Shown: one piece after another, positions 47,981 through 56,260 of the stretch
Layout of the letters: each line of letters starts with the position of its first letter
Position numbering within the stretch: position 1 is the stretch's first letter
Notes under the pieces: generated by a model
What the model was told of the DNA's origin: nothing
The model's input: the letters and a program-made list of their open reading frames with translations, nothing else
Database searches by the model: none
Source of the DNA: Lysinibacillus sphaericus
Lineage (GTDB): Bacteria; Bacillota; Bacilli; Bacillales_A; Planococcaceae
Length of the DNA stretch: 64,000 nucleotides
Direction of reading: 5' to 3'
Assembly: GCF_006864135.1 (NCBI RefSeq)
Contig: NZ_SADV01000001.1
Location: forward strand, 62,001 to 126,000
Position numbers and translations under genes: made by a program

Positions 47981-48023
47981 AAAAAAACGCCATCCTTTCC
48001 TGATTCTACAGAAAGGATAACGT
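47981..48023 (-). terminator. Hairpin at the IS4-type element's end
   Basis: ATCCTTTC/GAAAGGAT stem with GGCG and seven T on the minus strand, immediately before the transposase fragment. Confidence 0.65.
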
Positions 48024-48067
48024 CTTTTTGCTTTATGGATAGTGTAAAATCTTAGCCTGATAGCGAT

Positions 48068-48107
48068 GGGGTAGCGTCAGGAAAATAAGGTTATCTGACG
48101 CTACCCC
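48068..48107. terminator. Hairpin after SnoaL-like gene
   Basis: GGGGTAGCGTCAG and CTGACGCTACCCC form a perfect 13-bp stem. The T tract is poor, so it may act as an mRNA-stabilising or weak terminator element. Confidence 0.55.
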
Positions 48108-48125
48108 AAGTAAAGTTACAAACAA

Positions 48126-48524
48126 CTAATTTGAATTTAATGCATTATTGACAGTTGCGCTGTCCACGATTTGAATAAATTTTTTAACCTTATCATTCTC
48201 ATCAAATTCATATAGATGGCAAAAGTCTGCTATAAATGATTTTCCTGTTGCTTTATACGTCCCACTATATTTTCCGTAGACGATAACCGTGTGATTATTA
48301 AACGCATAGATTTCATCTTTTGCAGAATAGCCATCCCATTCGGTTCCAAGGCGTTCATGTACGTTTTTCACTACTTCATTTGGACCTACATAAGTACCCG
48401 CATAAGGAAATCCAGCAGCTTCTGTCCAAGATACATTATCACTTAAATACGTTTTGAAGGCATCCAATTTGCCTTCACCAGTTAATACATATGTTTCATG
48501 TAATAATTTTTGATATTTATTCAT
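48126..48524 (-). CDS. SnoaL/NTF2-fold protein
   Basis: The 132-residue protein begins MNKYQKLLHETYVLTGEGKL and has the cone-shaped NTF2/SnoaL pattern (VSWTEAAGFPYAGTYVGPNEV, DEIYAFNNHTVIVYGKYSG, FCHLYEFDENDKVKKFIQIVD). Such proteins isomerise or bind small hydrophobic molecules. It lies 4 bases after the metallo-beta-lactamase-like gene and is clearly in the same operon, so it may act on the same compound. Confidence 0.78.
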   Translation of the reverse strand: MNKYQKLLHETYVLTGEGKLDAFKTYLSDNVSWTEAAGFPYAGTYVGPNEVVKNVHERLGTEWDGYSAKDEIYAFNNHTVIVYGKYSGTYKATGKSFIADFCHLYEFDENDKVKKFIQIVDSATVNNALNSN

Positions 48525-48528
48525 AACA

Positions 48529-49350
48529 TTAACCCCAAGGAATTTCTTTCGTTACAACTTTAGCACTTAATGCTAATACGCCTTTATTTGCATAGCCTGG
48601 ATATGCTGCTTCAAGCTTTGCAACAAAATCCGTAGAAGTTTTACTTACTTCAGAAGATTTAATTGCAGTTTTTAGATAATTGATAGTGGCGATAAGTGCT
48701 TGATTATCTAAAGATTTTTCAATTGAACCATGGCTTGGGACGATTATGTTAGCATTTAACCCTTGTAACACTTTCAAGTTCTCAATCCAAGATTCCATTG
48801 CTTCTTTTTCGCTAGTATCTGCTAAGAAAACATGAATTTCATTGAATATATCAATGCCACCAATCAATAATTTTAATTCCTTGTTAAATAAGCTCGTTCG
48901 GTAATTATCTAAGCCTACAAGTTCAAATGTTAAACCTTGAAAGTCAATAGTTTTTTCTGCTAACACTTGAGGCAATACAACATTACTTGGTGCGTTTTCT
49001 CCAAGTGCATCTTTCCAAACTTTTAATTTCCCTAAGACAGAATGAACAATATGTTCAACAGTAGATTCTGTGGCATACGCAATGGCTTCTGGATACGCAG
49101 CTTTAATACTTTCTAATCCAAAGTAGTAGTCAGGATCTCCATGAATAATAAAAATTTTATCTAATGATAAGTTATTTTTTTTCAAATAATCAACAATTTC
49201 TTTCGAATCGGATTGCGTAAATTTCGTATTTATTAAGAATGCATGTCCTGCTTTTTCAACTAAGGTTGCAGTCACCATAAAACTTTTTTCTTCAGAACTA
49301 AATATCGTCAATTTCACATCATTTTGATTTACATCGATTGTTTTAATCAT
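48529..49350 (-). CDS. Metallo-beta-lactamase-fold protein with altered metal motif
   Basis: ATG at 49350 follows AAAAAGGAGATAAAATTCT. The 273-residue protein has the MBL fold (GHAFLINTKFT, IFIIHGDPDYYFGLESI, IIVPSHG). The metal motif usually reads H-x-H/D-x-D-H; here it is His70-Gly-Asp72-Pro-Asp74-Tyr75, so the last His is Tyr. That may weaken the second metal site or change the reaction. Related proteins act as hydrolases or lactonases. It forms an operon with the SnoaL-like gene, and a DsbA-like gene lies 158 bases upstream. Confidence 0.78.
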   Translation of the reverse strand: MIKTIDVNQNDVKLTIFSSEEKSFMVTATLVEKAGHAFLINTKFTQSDSKEIVDYLKKNNLSLDKIFIIHGDPDYYFGLESIKAAYPEAIAYATESTVEHIVHSVLGKLKVWKDALGENAPSNVVLPQVLAEKTIDFQGLTFELVGLDNYRTSLFNKELKLLIGGIDIFNEIHVFLADTSEKEAMESWIENLKVLQGLNANIIVPSHGSIEKSLDNQALIATINYLKTAIKSSEVSKTSTDFVAKLEAAYPGYANKGVLALSAKVVTKEIPWG

Positions 49351-49508
49351 AGAATTTTATCTCCTTTTTGGTGAAGTTATTAGCAATGTAGTTTTATTAG
49401 TTGCAAATGAGTTATAATACCCTTACTTTCATAAAATCATTACATTTTTTCTCTTCTTTGTGAGAAAGTATGTGTATTTAACTATAGAAACTTAAAATTG
49501 AACCCTCT

Positions 49509-50129
49509 TTAATACAAATTTTTAAAACGCTCTTCAATTTTATCCGACGTCATTACTCCGCCACCAATTGGAATTAATTGATTATCCTTGTGTAGAAGTA
49601 AAGAAGGATAACTAGTTATACCAAGTTGTTGAACCTTATTGAAATCATTTTGAACTTCTAGTATAGTTTCTTCGGATTTTAGCCGCTCTAGCACTTGTTC
49701 AGGATCCAAATGATGATCAATAGCTATCTTACGATATGTTTCAGGATCGCTCAGACTTTTCCCATCATAATAAAACGCACTTTGCATAGCTGAAGTAAAT
49801 TCTAACAAACGGTTCGGTGCTAATGAACGTAAAGCTGAAAAGCCAATTGCAGCATCTATTGAATTCATAGTAAAAGTACCTTCTGACAGCAAAGCCTGAT
49901 ATGAAGGACCAAATTCTGCACCAGTAAGTTGATTAATTCTTTTATTTCCTTCTGATATATATGAGAATTTTTTTATTGGTAGATTATCTAAAAATAATCC
50001 TCCGGATAAAACAGTTAACGGCATTTCAGGGTGATTTTTGTAAAAACCTCTAATACTTTCTGAAAATCCATAGCACCATCCACAATATGCATCCCATACA
50101 TATATTAGGGTGTCTTGTTTTGTCTCCAT
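49509..50129 (-). CDS. DsbA-family (FrnE-like) thioredoxin-fold oxidoreductase
   Basis: The 206-residue protein starts METKQDTLIYVWDAYCGWCYG; the redox motif is Cys16-Gly-Trp-Cys19. The helical insert and the cis-Pro loop (LGITSYPSLLLH) fit cytosolic DsbA/FrnE proteins, which lack a signal peptide. It may reduce, isomerise or conjugate small electrophiles. The leader is nearly 280 bases long from the putative promoter at 50417-50445. The genes at 48529 and 48126 follow in the same direction. Confidence 0.82.
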   Translation of the reverse strand: METKQDTLIYVWDAYCGWCYGFSESIRGFYKNHPEMPLTVLSGGLFLDNLPIKKFSYISEGNKRINQLTGAEFGPSYQALLSEGTFTMNSIDAAIGFSALRSLAPNRLLEFTSAMQSAFYYDGKSLSDPETYRKIAIDHHLDPEQVLERLKSEETILEVQNDFNKVQQLGITSYPSLLLHKDNQLIPIGGGVMTSDKIEERFKNLY

Positions 50130-50397
50130 TAAAAACGCCTACCTTTATTTTTTATTATTAACCAATCTCGCTGCTACTTATCAGCTAAGCTCGTAGAATT
50201 GCATCTTTTGTAATCTATTGTGCTTTTTCAGGCGCATTATTATGCCTTCAACATCTATTGCTTAAAAGAAGGGACACCAAAAAAATTTCATCATTACTTA
50301 AAGATTTCGAGCCCCATTTCTAGTTCTGCAGCTTGACTTCAAGTAGAAAGCAACACGTGCTTGAATATACAGTGCTTTTCCACCTGTAACAGTTGTT

Positions 50398-50445
50398 GTT
50401 ACAACCTGTTGTAACCATTATAGTTACAACTAGAATAAAAGTCAA
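50398..50445 (-). promoter_or_regulatory. Sigma-A promoter overlapped by GTTGTAAC operators
   Basis: On the minus strand TTGACT (50445-50440), 17 bases, then TATAAT (50422-50417) make a near-consensus promoter. The -10 sits exactly inside an 8-bp inverted repeat GTTGTAAC-7-GTTACAAC (50408-50415 and 50423-50430). A further GTTACAAC half-site is at 50398-50405. This layout predicts tight repression of the DsbA-like gene. The regulator is not in the window. Confidence 0.65.
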
Positions 50446-50648
50446 TTCTTATTGACGCAAAAATTAACATTCCTCTATAAATGTTGATATATCAGAGTTT
50501 GTTATATTTCTTACCTTCGATGTTTGTTATTGTAGTTTGTGTGAGAATCTACGTCTTAATATTTGTAGTTATGCTAGAACAACTACTTTAATTTTTATCA
50601 ATGATTACAATTTTATAACGAGGAATTAGATTTAAAAATTATCAAGGA
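50446..50648. other. Spacer between divergent units
   Basis: AT-rich, no gene seen. The region 50130-50397 is the long leader of the DsbA-like gene and also holds no clear gene. Confidence 0.4.
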
Positions 50649-50780
50649 ATGAACAAATTAGAACAAGTAACGAATGAATTACTCGAAGCGGGATATACAA
50701 TCGAAGAAATTAAAGCATCCTTTAATGAGGTGATTAAGGAATCTAATCATACAGAAGCAAATGATAAAACAAATAGCTAA
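50649..50780 (+). CDS. Small protein, 43 residues
   Basis: ATG at 50649 gives MNKLEQVTNELLEAGYTIEE, then a helix (IKASFNEVIKE) and a polar tail ending NDKTNS. The regular Leu spacing and the 'ELLEAGYTIEEIK.SF' phrase look like a real small helical protein. AAGGA lies directly before the ATG, which is too close, so translation may start elsewhere or be weak. A strong hairpin terminator follows at 50812. It may be the end of a longer lost gene. Confidence 0.45.
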   Translation: MNKLEQVTNELLEAGYTIEEIKASFNEVIKESNHTEANDKTNS

Positions 50781-50811
50781 TTACATAGTTATTTATTTTT
50801 AGTAAGAGGAC

Positions 50812-50863
50812 AAGGTTCTTTTGATTTACATTTCGGAGTACCGAATGTCAACAAAAGAACCTT
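50812..50863 (+). terminator. Terminator with nested stem
   Basis: AAGGTTCTTTTG and CAAAAGAACCTT pair perfectly, with an inner CATTTCGG/CCGAATG-type stem and a following GTTGTTTTTT. Confidence 0.75.
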
Positions 50864-50993
50864 AAATTAAGTTGTTTTTTTATAAAGTTTTATTTAAATT
50901 CACTCTATATTCTTGATTTTTCACTACAAGTTTTAAAACATTGGTTACTTTGAAACTATTTTAGTAACCATTTTTAGTATCATATAATTTATC

Positions 50994-52259
50994 TCAAGTT
51001 TTTCTTGACCAAATGACAACTGGAATAAGGATTAAAGATAATAGGCCTCCAGTTAAAGATAATGTTGCATAGCTTGCATTAGCTACTACCATGCCTGAGA
51101 GAGCACCACCAGAAGCCCCTGCTAGTGCAACTAAAACATCAATTTTCCCTTGTGTTTTTGCTCGAGTGGACGGCTCAGTCGAATCGACTATTTGAGCAGT
51201 ACCACTAATTAAGCCAAAGTTCCAGCCTAATCCAAGTAAAGAAAGAGCTACGATTAATAGAACCATAGAATCACTCGGTGCGAATGCCGCTAATAAACCT
51301 GCACATAACAACGTCACTCCCGAAGATATACTCATGGCTGTTCGTCCAATTTTATCAACAAGAACGCCTGTTACGAGCGACGGAAGATACATGGAACCTA
51401 CATGAAATCCTATAACAATTCCAACCTCCGATAAGCCATGACCATGATGTTTCATATGTACTGGTGTCATCGTCATGATAGCAACCATGACAATTTGAGT
51501 AAGTACCATAACCGTTGCACCGACTGCAAGACCTCTTTTGTTGATTGTTTTATGAAAGGATTCCGTCTTATTTCTAAGTTCCAGTTCTTGTTTGTGTGCT
51601 TCTATCATTGTAGCAATTTCTAATGGATCAGGACGCAACAAAATAAAAAGCACTAACCCAGCCAATATAAAAGCTATAGATGATAATATAAACGGTCCCG
51701 CAAGGGGAGGAACCCCCATTAAAAGTGCAAATCTACCCATACTTTCTACTAAATTCGGACCTAAAACAGCGCCGAAAGTCGTCATTAGCATTGTCGTGCT
51801 GATAGCAGTAGCCCGCTGCTTTTCATTAGCTAAGTCTGTACCAGCATATCTAGCCTGTAAATTTGTCGCTGTCCCTGCACCATAGATTAGTAGAGAAGCG
51901 AATAATAAAATCACACTATTCATCAAAGCAGCAATTACTACACCAATTGCACCAAGTCCACCGACAATAAAGCCGGTTGATAAACCTGTACGACGCCCAT
52001 AACGTTGTGATAGTTTCCCTACAATTAAAGCTGCACCTGCCGACCCTAAAGTAAATAAAGCGGAGGGTACTCCTGCATAGGCATCTGTTCCAAGCATTTG
52101 TTGAGCTAAAAGAGCCCCTACTGTAATACCTGCTGCAAGCCCCGCCCCACCAAAAATTTGTGAGAGACTAACAACGATTAACACTCGCTTATATAAGTTC
52201 TTTAGTTTTTCGGGTGAATCAATATATGTATCCATTGTTTCCTGTGCTTTTCCAAGCAT
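50994..52259 (-). CDS. MFS transporter
   Basis: ATG at 52259 follows GAAGGTG. The 421-residue protein has about 12 hydrophobic helices with the usual central loop (MIEAHKQELELRNKTESFHKT, about 218-238). The MFS signature between helices 2 and 3 is GKLSQRYGRRTG. It looks like a drug or small-molecule exporter; the substrate is unknown. A 150-base fragment of this gene is found at 19401-19553. Confidence 0.85.
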   Translation of the reverse strand: MLGKAQETMDTYIDSPEKLKNLYKRVLIVVSLSQIFGGAGLAAGITVGALLAQQMLGTDAYAGVPSALFTLGSAGAALIVGKLSQRYGRRTGLSTGFIVGGLGAIGVVIAALMNSVILLFASLLIYGAGTATNLQARYAGTDLANEKQRATAISTTMLMTTFGAVLGPNLVESMGRFALLMGVPPLAGPFILSSIAFILAGLVLFILLRPDPLEIATMIEAHKQELELRNKTESFHKTINKRGLAVGATVMVLTQIVMVAIMTMTPVHMKHHGHGLSEVGIVIGFHVGSMYLPSLVTGVLVDKIGRTAMSISSGVTLLCAGLLAAFAPSDSMVLLIVALSLLGLGWNFGLISGTAQIVDSTEPSTRAKTQGKIDVLVALAGASGGALSGMVVANASYATLSLTGGLLSLILIPVVIWSRKT

Positions 52260-52572
52260 GTTTCAACACCTTCTTTCTACTTTCCTCTACATCTGCACGA
52301 AGAAACATCTTTCTTCTGTACCGGGGACAAAAAACGAAATGACGTTAATTAATGGTACGGTCTCGTCTATATTCGTTCATATACACAATGTATCAGTTTT
52401 TTAATAAACTGCAACATACATCAAAAAAGAGTGGAATTTCCGGATACTCGAAGCACCACAAACATTTTTGGTTTTAGTGGCATTCCCTATCAGACCCCAC
52501 GTTTCCCCTCACTTAAAGGATTGGGCTTTCCCGTTCGGAATATCAATAAAAATGTAGACTTAATTAAGCTAT
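52260..52572. other. Intergenic
   Basis: No gene was seen between the two MFS genes. Confidence 0.45.
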
Positions 52573-52615
52573 AAGAACTGCCAAAGCATTTTACAGATTT
52601 GACAGTTCTTTTTTT
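52573..52615. terminator. Terminator after second MFS gene
   Basis: AAGAACTG/CAGTTCTT stem with TTTTTTT on the plus strand and A/T runs on the other side; it lies just after the stop at 52624 on the minus strand. Confidence 0.6.
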
Positions 52616-52623
52616 GTTTATTG

Positions 52624-53811
52624 TTAATGAGCATGCATAACAACACTCTTTTTCTTTGAAAAGAGTAAAAAAGTGATGGTTAAACTTAGACTAATAATAC
52701 CAAAAACAAGTCCCAATCCACTTAAACCAACTAAATCTAGCATCATGCCTGTTGACAATAAGACGAACTGAAAGATGACAGAATCAATCATATTACGGAA
52801 TGAGAAAAATCGCCCATGAAAATCTTTTGGCACTTGCTTTTGAAAAATCACCATTGTCGTCGGGAAAAAACAGCCTACTGAAAAACCAAAAACGCCAAAA
52901 GTTGCTAACGCAAAGAATTTAATATCCGATAATAGTAGCATTAGCTCCATCGAACCGATAATAAATGCTAATGTAAAGAGTAGTGTTCCAATGTTCACCC
53001 GCTCCGTAAATAATTTCAAAGTTGCTGCTCCTAGCATGAAGCCTATGCCCTCAACTGTATATAATAATCCTGATATTGTCGTTGAATGATGAATCTCAGA
53101 AATTTTCATAATAACTAAATTAAAGGAGCCTAAAAATAATGTTGGAATTAACATTAAGACAAGTGTCATTAAAACAACCGGGTGCTCCTTCACCATCGGT
53201 AACACTTCTTTAAAGTCTCCCTTTTCCTTAGATGTTAACGATTGATTTGTCGTTTCATCTAATTGTAGGAAGTTCGTAATAACAAACATCAACATATAGA
53301 CAATAAATGAAATGATGTACAACCATTTCAGCTCAAAGAAACTTAACATGAATCCCGCTGCAGCAGTACCAATAATCCTTGAAATCGTTCGTGCATTCAT
53401 TTGCCAAGCATTTATTGTAATTAAATCCTTATCCTTTACAATCATTGGAATAATAGATTGTAAAGCTGGCATATAAAAGGCGGCTGCTATTTGCAACGTA
53501 ATTAAAAAAAGAATCATCCAAATAACCGAATTTGTATAAAGTGCCATAAACATAAACAAAACACTTATAATTCGTCCTACACTAGCCCACTGTACAACTG
53601 TTTTCTTCATTGACCTGTCAATAATACGCCCTGCCAACGGACCTACTACTAAACCCGCCAATATACCGCTAGAAATAATTAATGATTTGCGAAAGTCAGA
53701 GGGTACGACTTCTTGCATAAAAGCAAGATTTCCTATAATCCCAGCCCACAAGCCAAGACCTACAACAAATTCACCTAATAAAATTATCCATACATTCCGA
53801 TTACGCCACAT
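52624..53811 (-). CDS. MFS transporter, multidrug-type
   Basis: ATG at 53811 follows AAGGAGATATAGC. The 395-residue protein has 12 predicted helices, the GPLAGRIIDRSMKK loop after helix 2 and HGRFFSFRNMIDS in the second half, as in MFS exporters related to enterobactin or macrolide efflux (MFS_3). No regulator is adjacent except the HTH/F1-beta-like protein upstream. Substrate unknown. Confidence 0.85.
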   Translation of the reverse strand: MWRNRNVWIILLGEFVVGLGLWAGIIGNLAFMQEVVPSDFRKSLIISSGILAGLVVGPLAGRIIDRSMKKTVVQWASVGRIISVLFMFMALYTNSVIWMILFLITLQIAAAFYMPALQSIIPMIVKDKDLITINAWQMNARTISRIIGTAAAGFMLSFFELKWLYIISFIVYMLMFVITNFLQLDETTNQSLTSKEKGDFKEVLPMVKEHPVVLMTLVLMLIPTLFLGSFNLVIMKISEIHHSTTISGLLYTVEGIGFMLGAATLKLFTERVNIGTLLFTLAFIIGSMELMLLLSDIKFFALATFGVFGFSVGCFFPTTMVIFQKQVPKDFHGRFFSFRNMIDSVIFQFVLLSTGMMLDLVGLSGLGLVFGIISLSLTITFLLFSKKKSVVMHAH

Positions 53812-54030
53812 GCTATATCTCCTTGTTGTATCATTAATTAATAAATCGTAACAAAATTACAAATATTAGTACATAGTCATTTTAACTAATTTCATTATAT
53901 GTATGTCTTGAATATATTTAGTTCTTTAATTATGGAATATCGCCTTTTCGATCATATCAGGAAAGCGATAAAGAACATATTATCAAACATGTCCGTGTAG
54001 CTTTAAAAATTTGCAAAAAAATTTAGATAA

Positions 54031-54064
54031 AAATCACCTCTTTAGTTTTTCTTAGAGGTGATTT
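54031..54064. terminator. Hairpin, 11-bp perfect stem
   Basis: AAATCACCTCT and AGAGGTGATTT with a T-rich loop. It lies 120 bases after the stop of the minus-strand gene at 54185 and could end it. Confidence 0.55.
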
Positions 54065-54071
54065 AATATTG

Positions 54072-54210
54072 AATATTAAAATAAACTTGAAGATTATAAA
54101 GAAATGTACTTAAACATACAGGTTAGATTAGTTGAAGAAGAAACTTTAAAAACAATAGAAAAGGCCTTTTTCCCTATTCTAGGATTAAAGACTCCCAATA
54201 AACACTAATT
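54072..54210 (+). pseudogene. 3' gene remnant overlapping the F1-beta-like gene's end
   Basis: The plus strand reads LEDYKEMYLNIQVRLVEEET then LKTIEKAFFPILGLKTPNKH and a stop, with no ribosome site before the internal ATG. It looks like a C-terminal segment of a helical protein. Its last 26 bases overlap the end of the 54185 gene on the other strand. Confidence 0.4.
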
Positions 54211-55228
54211 CTGATGCATCTCTAGAATCTAAAGCACCGTTCATAATTTCTTGTACATCATTCAAAGTATCTTTAAGGCTGACAGATTGGCCCGGTTTAT
54301 TTGTAAAGGGCTCAGCAGTATAAAAAGGCTGAGTTAGATAGGCTTCCAGTTTCTCTCCTCTTTGATATGTTTGTAACTCAGAAGTCGGAATCCGTTCAAT
54401 CCCACTAACATTCACTAATGAACGGAGTTCCCGATAACGGCGAAGAAGTTTTAAGGCTTTTTGTTGAATTGTGAAATGTTCCTGATCTAAATGTGCTCCT
54501 TCGAGAACAGTTGATGTTGAACTAAGAGGATTAACGGCTGGATAGCGGTGTCTTGCAGCAAGATCAGCATCAAATTGCCAAAAAGTTTCAAGTGGTCCAT
54601 AAGGTAAATCTTCATCAACAACTTCGCCTGTCAAATCAACGAGGAAAGTTGTAACAGAATGAATTCCAATCCCTTGAAGACTCTCCTGCAGTTGTTGGAT
54701 ACCTCCTGTTATAACATGGGTTCTGTCTGCAACGAACATAATGTCTTTGTCTCCACCAATATTCGCAATACACTCATACGTGTCTTCAATGGTGTTTGTA
54801 ATGATTTCTACATTTTCTACAAGATCATTTAATCCTTGATGTTCACCTTTAGGCATTAAAAAGATTGTTTTATATGCTTCATTTTTAAAACGATAGAGTA
54901 ATTCTGCTAAAACTACGAGCTGCCCCATTCCAGGGCGTGCAACCAAACCGACAGTACCTCCTTTTGCTAAAGGAGCAAATAAATCTAACGTTTTGATTTT
55001 GGTTTCTATCATTTCGATTTTCTCCCCTCTGAGAATCAGATTATCCAAACTGCAATCGGCTAATGATGCAAGTGCAACTAAAGTCCGAACCTCGGCTCTA
55101 CCAACAGGTATTTTTCCCGTGCATAAGTTAGAAACGGTTGCTGATCGCAAGCCAACTTGTCGGGCTGCACTTGTTAGATTCGGTACTTTCCTGCGTAATA
55201 AGCTTACATTTAATCTTAAGTCATCCAT
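54185..55228 (-). CDS. HTH domain fused to a P-loop-degenerate F1-ATPase beta-like domain
   Basis: The 347-residue protein has two parts. Residues 1-66 form a Cro/C1-type HTH (LTSAARQVGLRSATVSNLCTG). From about 75 on it follows F1-ATP synthase beta: ETKIKTLDLFAPLAKGGTVGL, MFVAD as Walker B, YPAVNPLSSTS (beta: YPAVDPL.STS), then the C-terminal helical domain LLRRYRELRSLVNVSGIERI...YLTQPFYTAEPFTNKPGQSV. The beta-barrel domain is absent and replaced by the HTH. The Walker A loop GGAGVGKT is here ARPGMGQL (97-104), without the Lys-Thr, and the catalytic GER-Glu is not kept. It is therefore probably a nucleotide-insensitive or nucleotide-sensing regulator rather than an ATPase. ATG 55228 is used; GGGAGGGG lies about 11 bases upstream. 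Confidence 0.75.
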   Translation of the reverse strand: MDDLRLNVSLLRRKVPNLTSAARQVGLRSATVSNLCTGKIPVGRAEVRTLVALASLADCSLDNLILRGEKIEMIETKIKTLDLFAPLAKGGTVGLVARPGMGQLVVLAELLYRFKNEAYKTIFLMPKGEHQGLNDLVENVEIITNTIEDTYECIANIGGDKDIMFVADRTHVITGGIQQLQESLQGIGIHSVTTFLVDLTGEVVDEDLPYGPLETFWQFDADLAARHRYPAVNPLSSTSTVLEGAHLDQEHFTIQQKALKLLRRYRELRSLVNVSGIERIPTSELQTYQRGEKLEAYLTQPFYTAEPFTNKPGQSVSLKDTLNDVQEIMNGALDSRDASELVFIGSL

Positions 55229-55715
55229 TTCCCATAATTCCCCTCCCTTACTCCATATTGTGAATTAAATGGCGTTAAATTGCAACAAAAAATTACGCTC
55301 TAAAATAATATTAATTACTTTTTGGAGTAAATTATGTAAGAGCTATTCAAACTTAAGGAAGAGGTACATTAAATGAACGACTAAGTTGCGTGCAGTTTAA
55401 ACATACTTCCTAACAGAAGCTACAGTGCAACAAAGGTATCAAAAATAATCAAACTTTTTTATAATGAATTTTATCAGCCACATAAATAAAAGCATGTTTT
55501 GATCAATCTTTTTTCAAAACATGCTCTTTGAATTTGCCCTTATATCAAGGTTGATATCGTTAATTTTATTACAAAGCTACAGTCTGATAGTAGATAAACG
55601 TTATGTTTTTACATAAAGCTATTTGGCAATTTTTAGTCGACAGACCGTTATTTAACATTTTATGAGGAGCCTTAAAACTAACACTACGTAACATTAGAAA
55701 AATCTCGTTTTCAAT
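55229..55715. other. Intergenic with hairpin sharing a 23-base core with 8.9 kb
   Basis: AGCATGTTTTGA/TCAAAACATGCT stem at 55491-55525; its core (55497-55519) is the inverted equal of 8932-8954. An 18-base AAAGTTTGAT-type segment at 55440-55457 matches, inverted, 21393-21410. No gene was seen. Confidence 0.5.
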
Positions 55716-55871
55716 TCATATTAATTTTTTTACAAGGCGCCGCCAGCCTATCCAGAAAATAATGACCATCATCCCTGCACCAACAGACTCTGTCAGTTTC
55801 CATAAAAGTATAAGAATTAGCAAAATAATTAACGGAAGAATCGTTAGCTTTACATCATCTAACTCTTTCAT
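55716..55871 (-). CDS. Small membrane protein, 51 residues
   Basis: ATG at 55871 lies a short way after AAGAAGAG. The product MKELDDVKLTILPLIILLIL has one or two hydrophobic helices (about 8-24 and 29-41) and a basic end (GWRRLVKKLI), the usual orientation signal for a small single-pass or hairpin membrane protein. Function unknown; small size and lack of neighbours limit confidence. Confidence 0.5.
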   Translation of the reverse strand: MKELDDVKLTILPLIILLILILLWKLTESVGAGMMVIIFWIGWRRLVKKLI

Positions 55872-55979
55872 TCATGCACTCTTCTTTCTTAAGTGACATA
55901 ATTAGTACTCAAAATACTTCCGACAAGCATAAAACACTAAAATTTCTTGTATAAAAAGGGCTGGTATTAACTCTCAAAT

Positions 55980-56159
55980 TTATAGTTCTGATATGAAATA
56001 TCTCCTCCATCCTACATTTAAATAACATGGATACTGCTTATCTTCATCATATTCTGAAGGTAGCATAATGGAAACCTCATGTTTTGTTATTTTCACTTCA
56101 TGATCTTGCAGCAAAATTTTTAGTGTCTTTTCTTCTTTTTGTAACAGCTTCACCATCAT
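55980..56159 (-). pseudogene. Possible truncated esterase N terminus, 59 residues
   Basis: The minus strand from ATG 56159 reads MMVKLLQKEEKTLKILLQDH and continues to SIMLPSEYDEDKQYPCYLNVG before ending. The phrase 'v.lP..Yd..k.YP.ly' is typical of IroE/esterase-D-like alpha/beta hydrolases just before the first conserved turn. There is no ribosome site, and the catalytic part is absent. Confidence 0.35.
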
Positions 56160-56260
56160 TAATTGTCACAAAAATGATGTAGCATTCTAATAACTGTCGG
56201 GATAGTAGCTCTTACATACTCGCTTCCCCTCGAACATTCGCGGATATTTTTACATTTAAC

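Noticed and set aside
54185..55228. Possibility that the gene is part of a second ATP synthase operon
   Set aside because: No other atp genes are adjacent, the P-loop is lost and the beta-barrel domain is replaced by an HTH.
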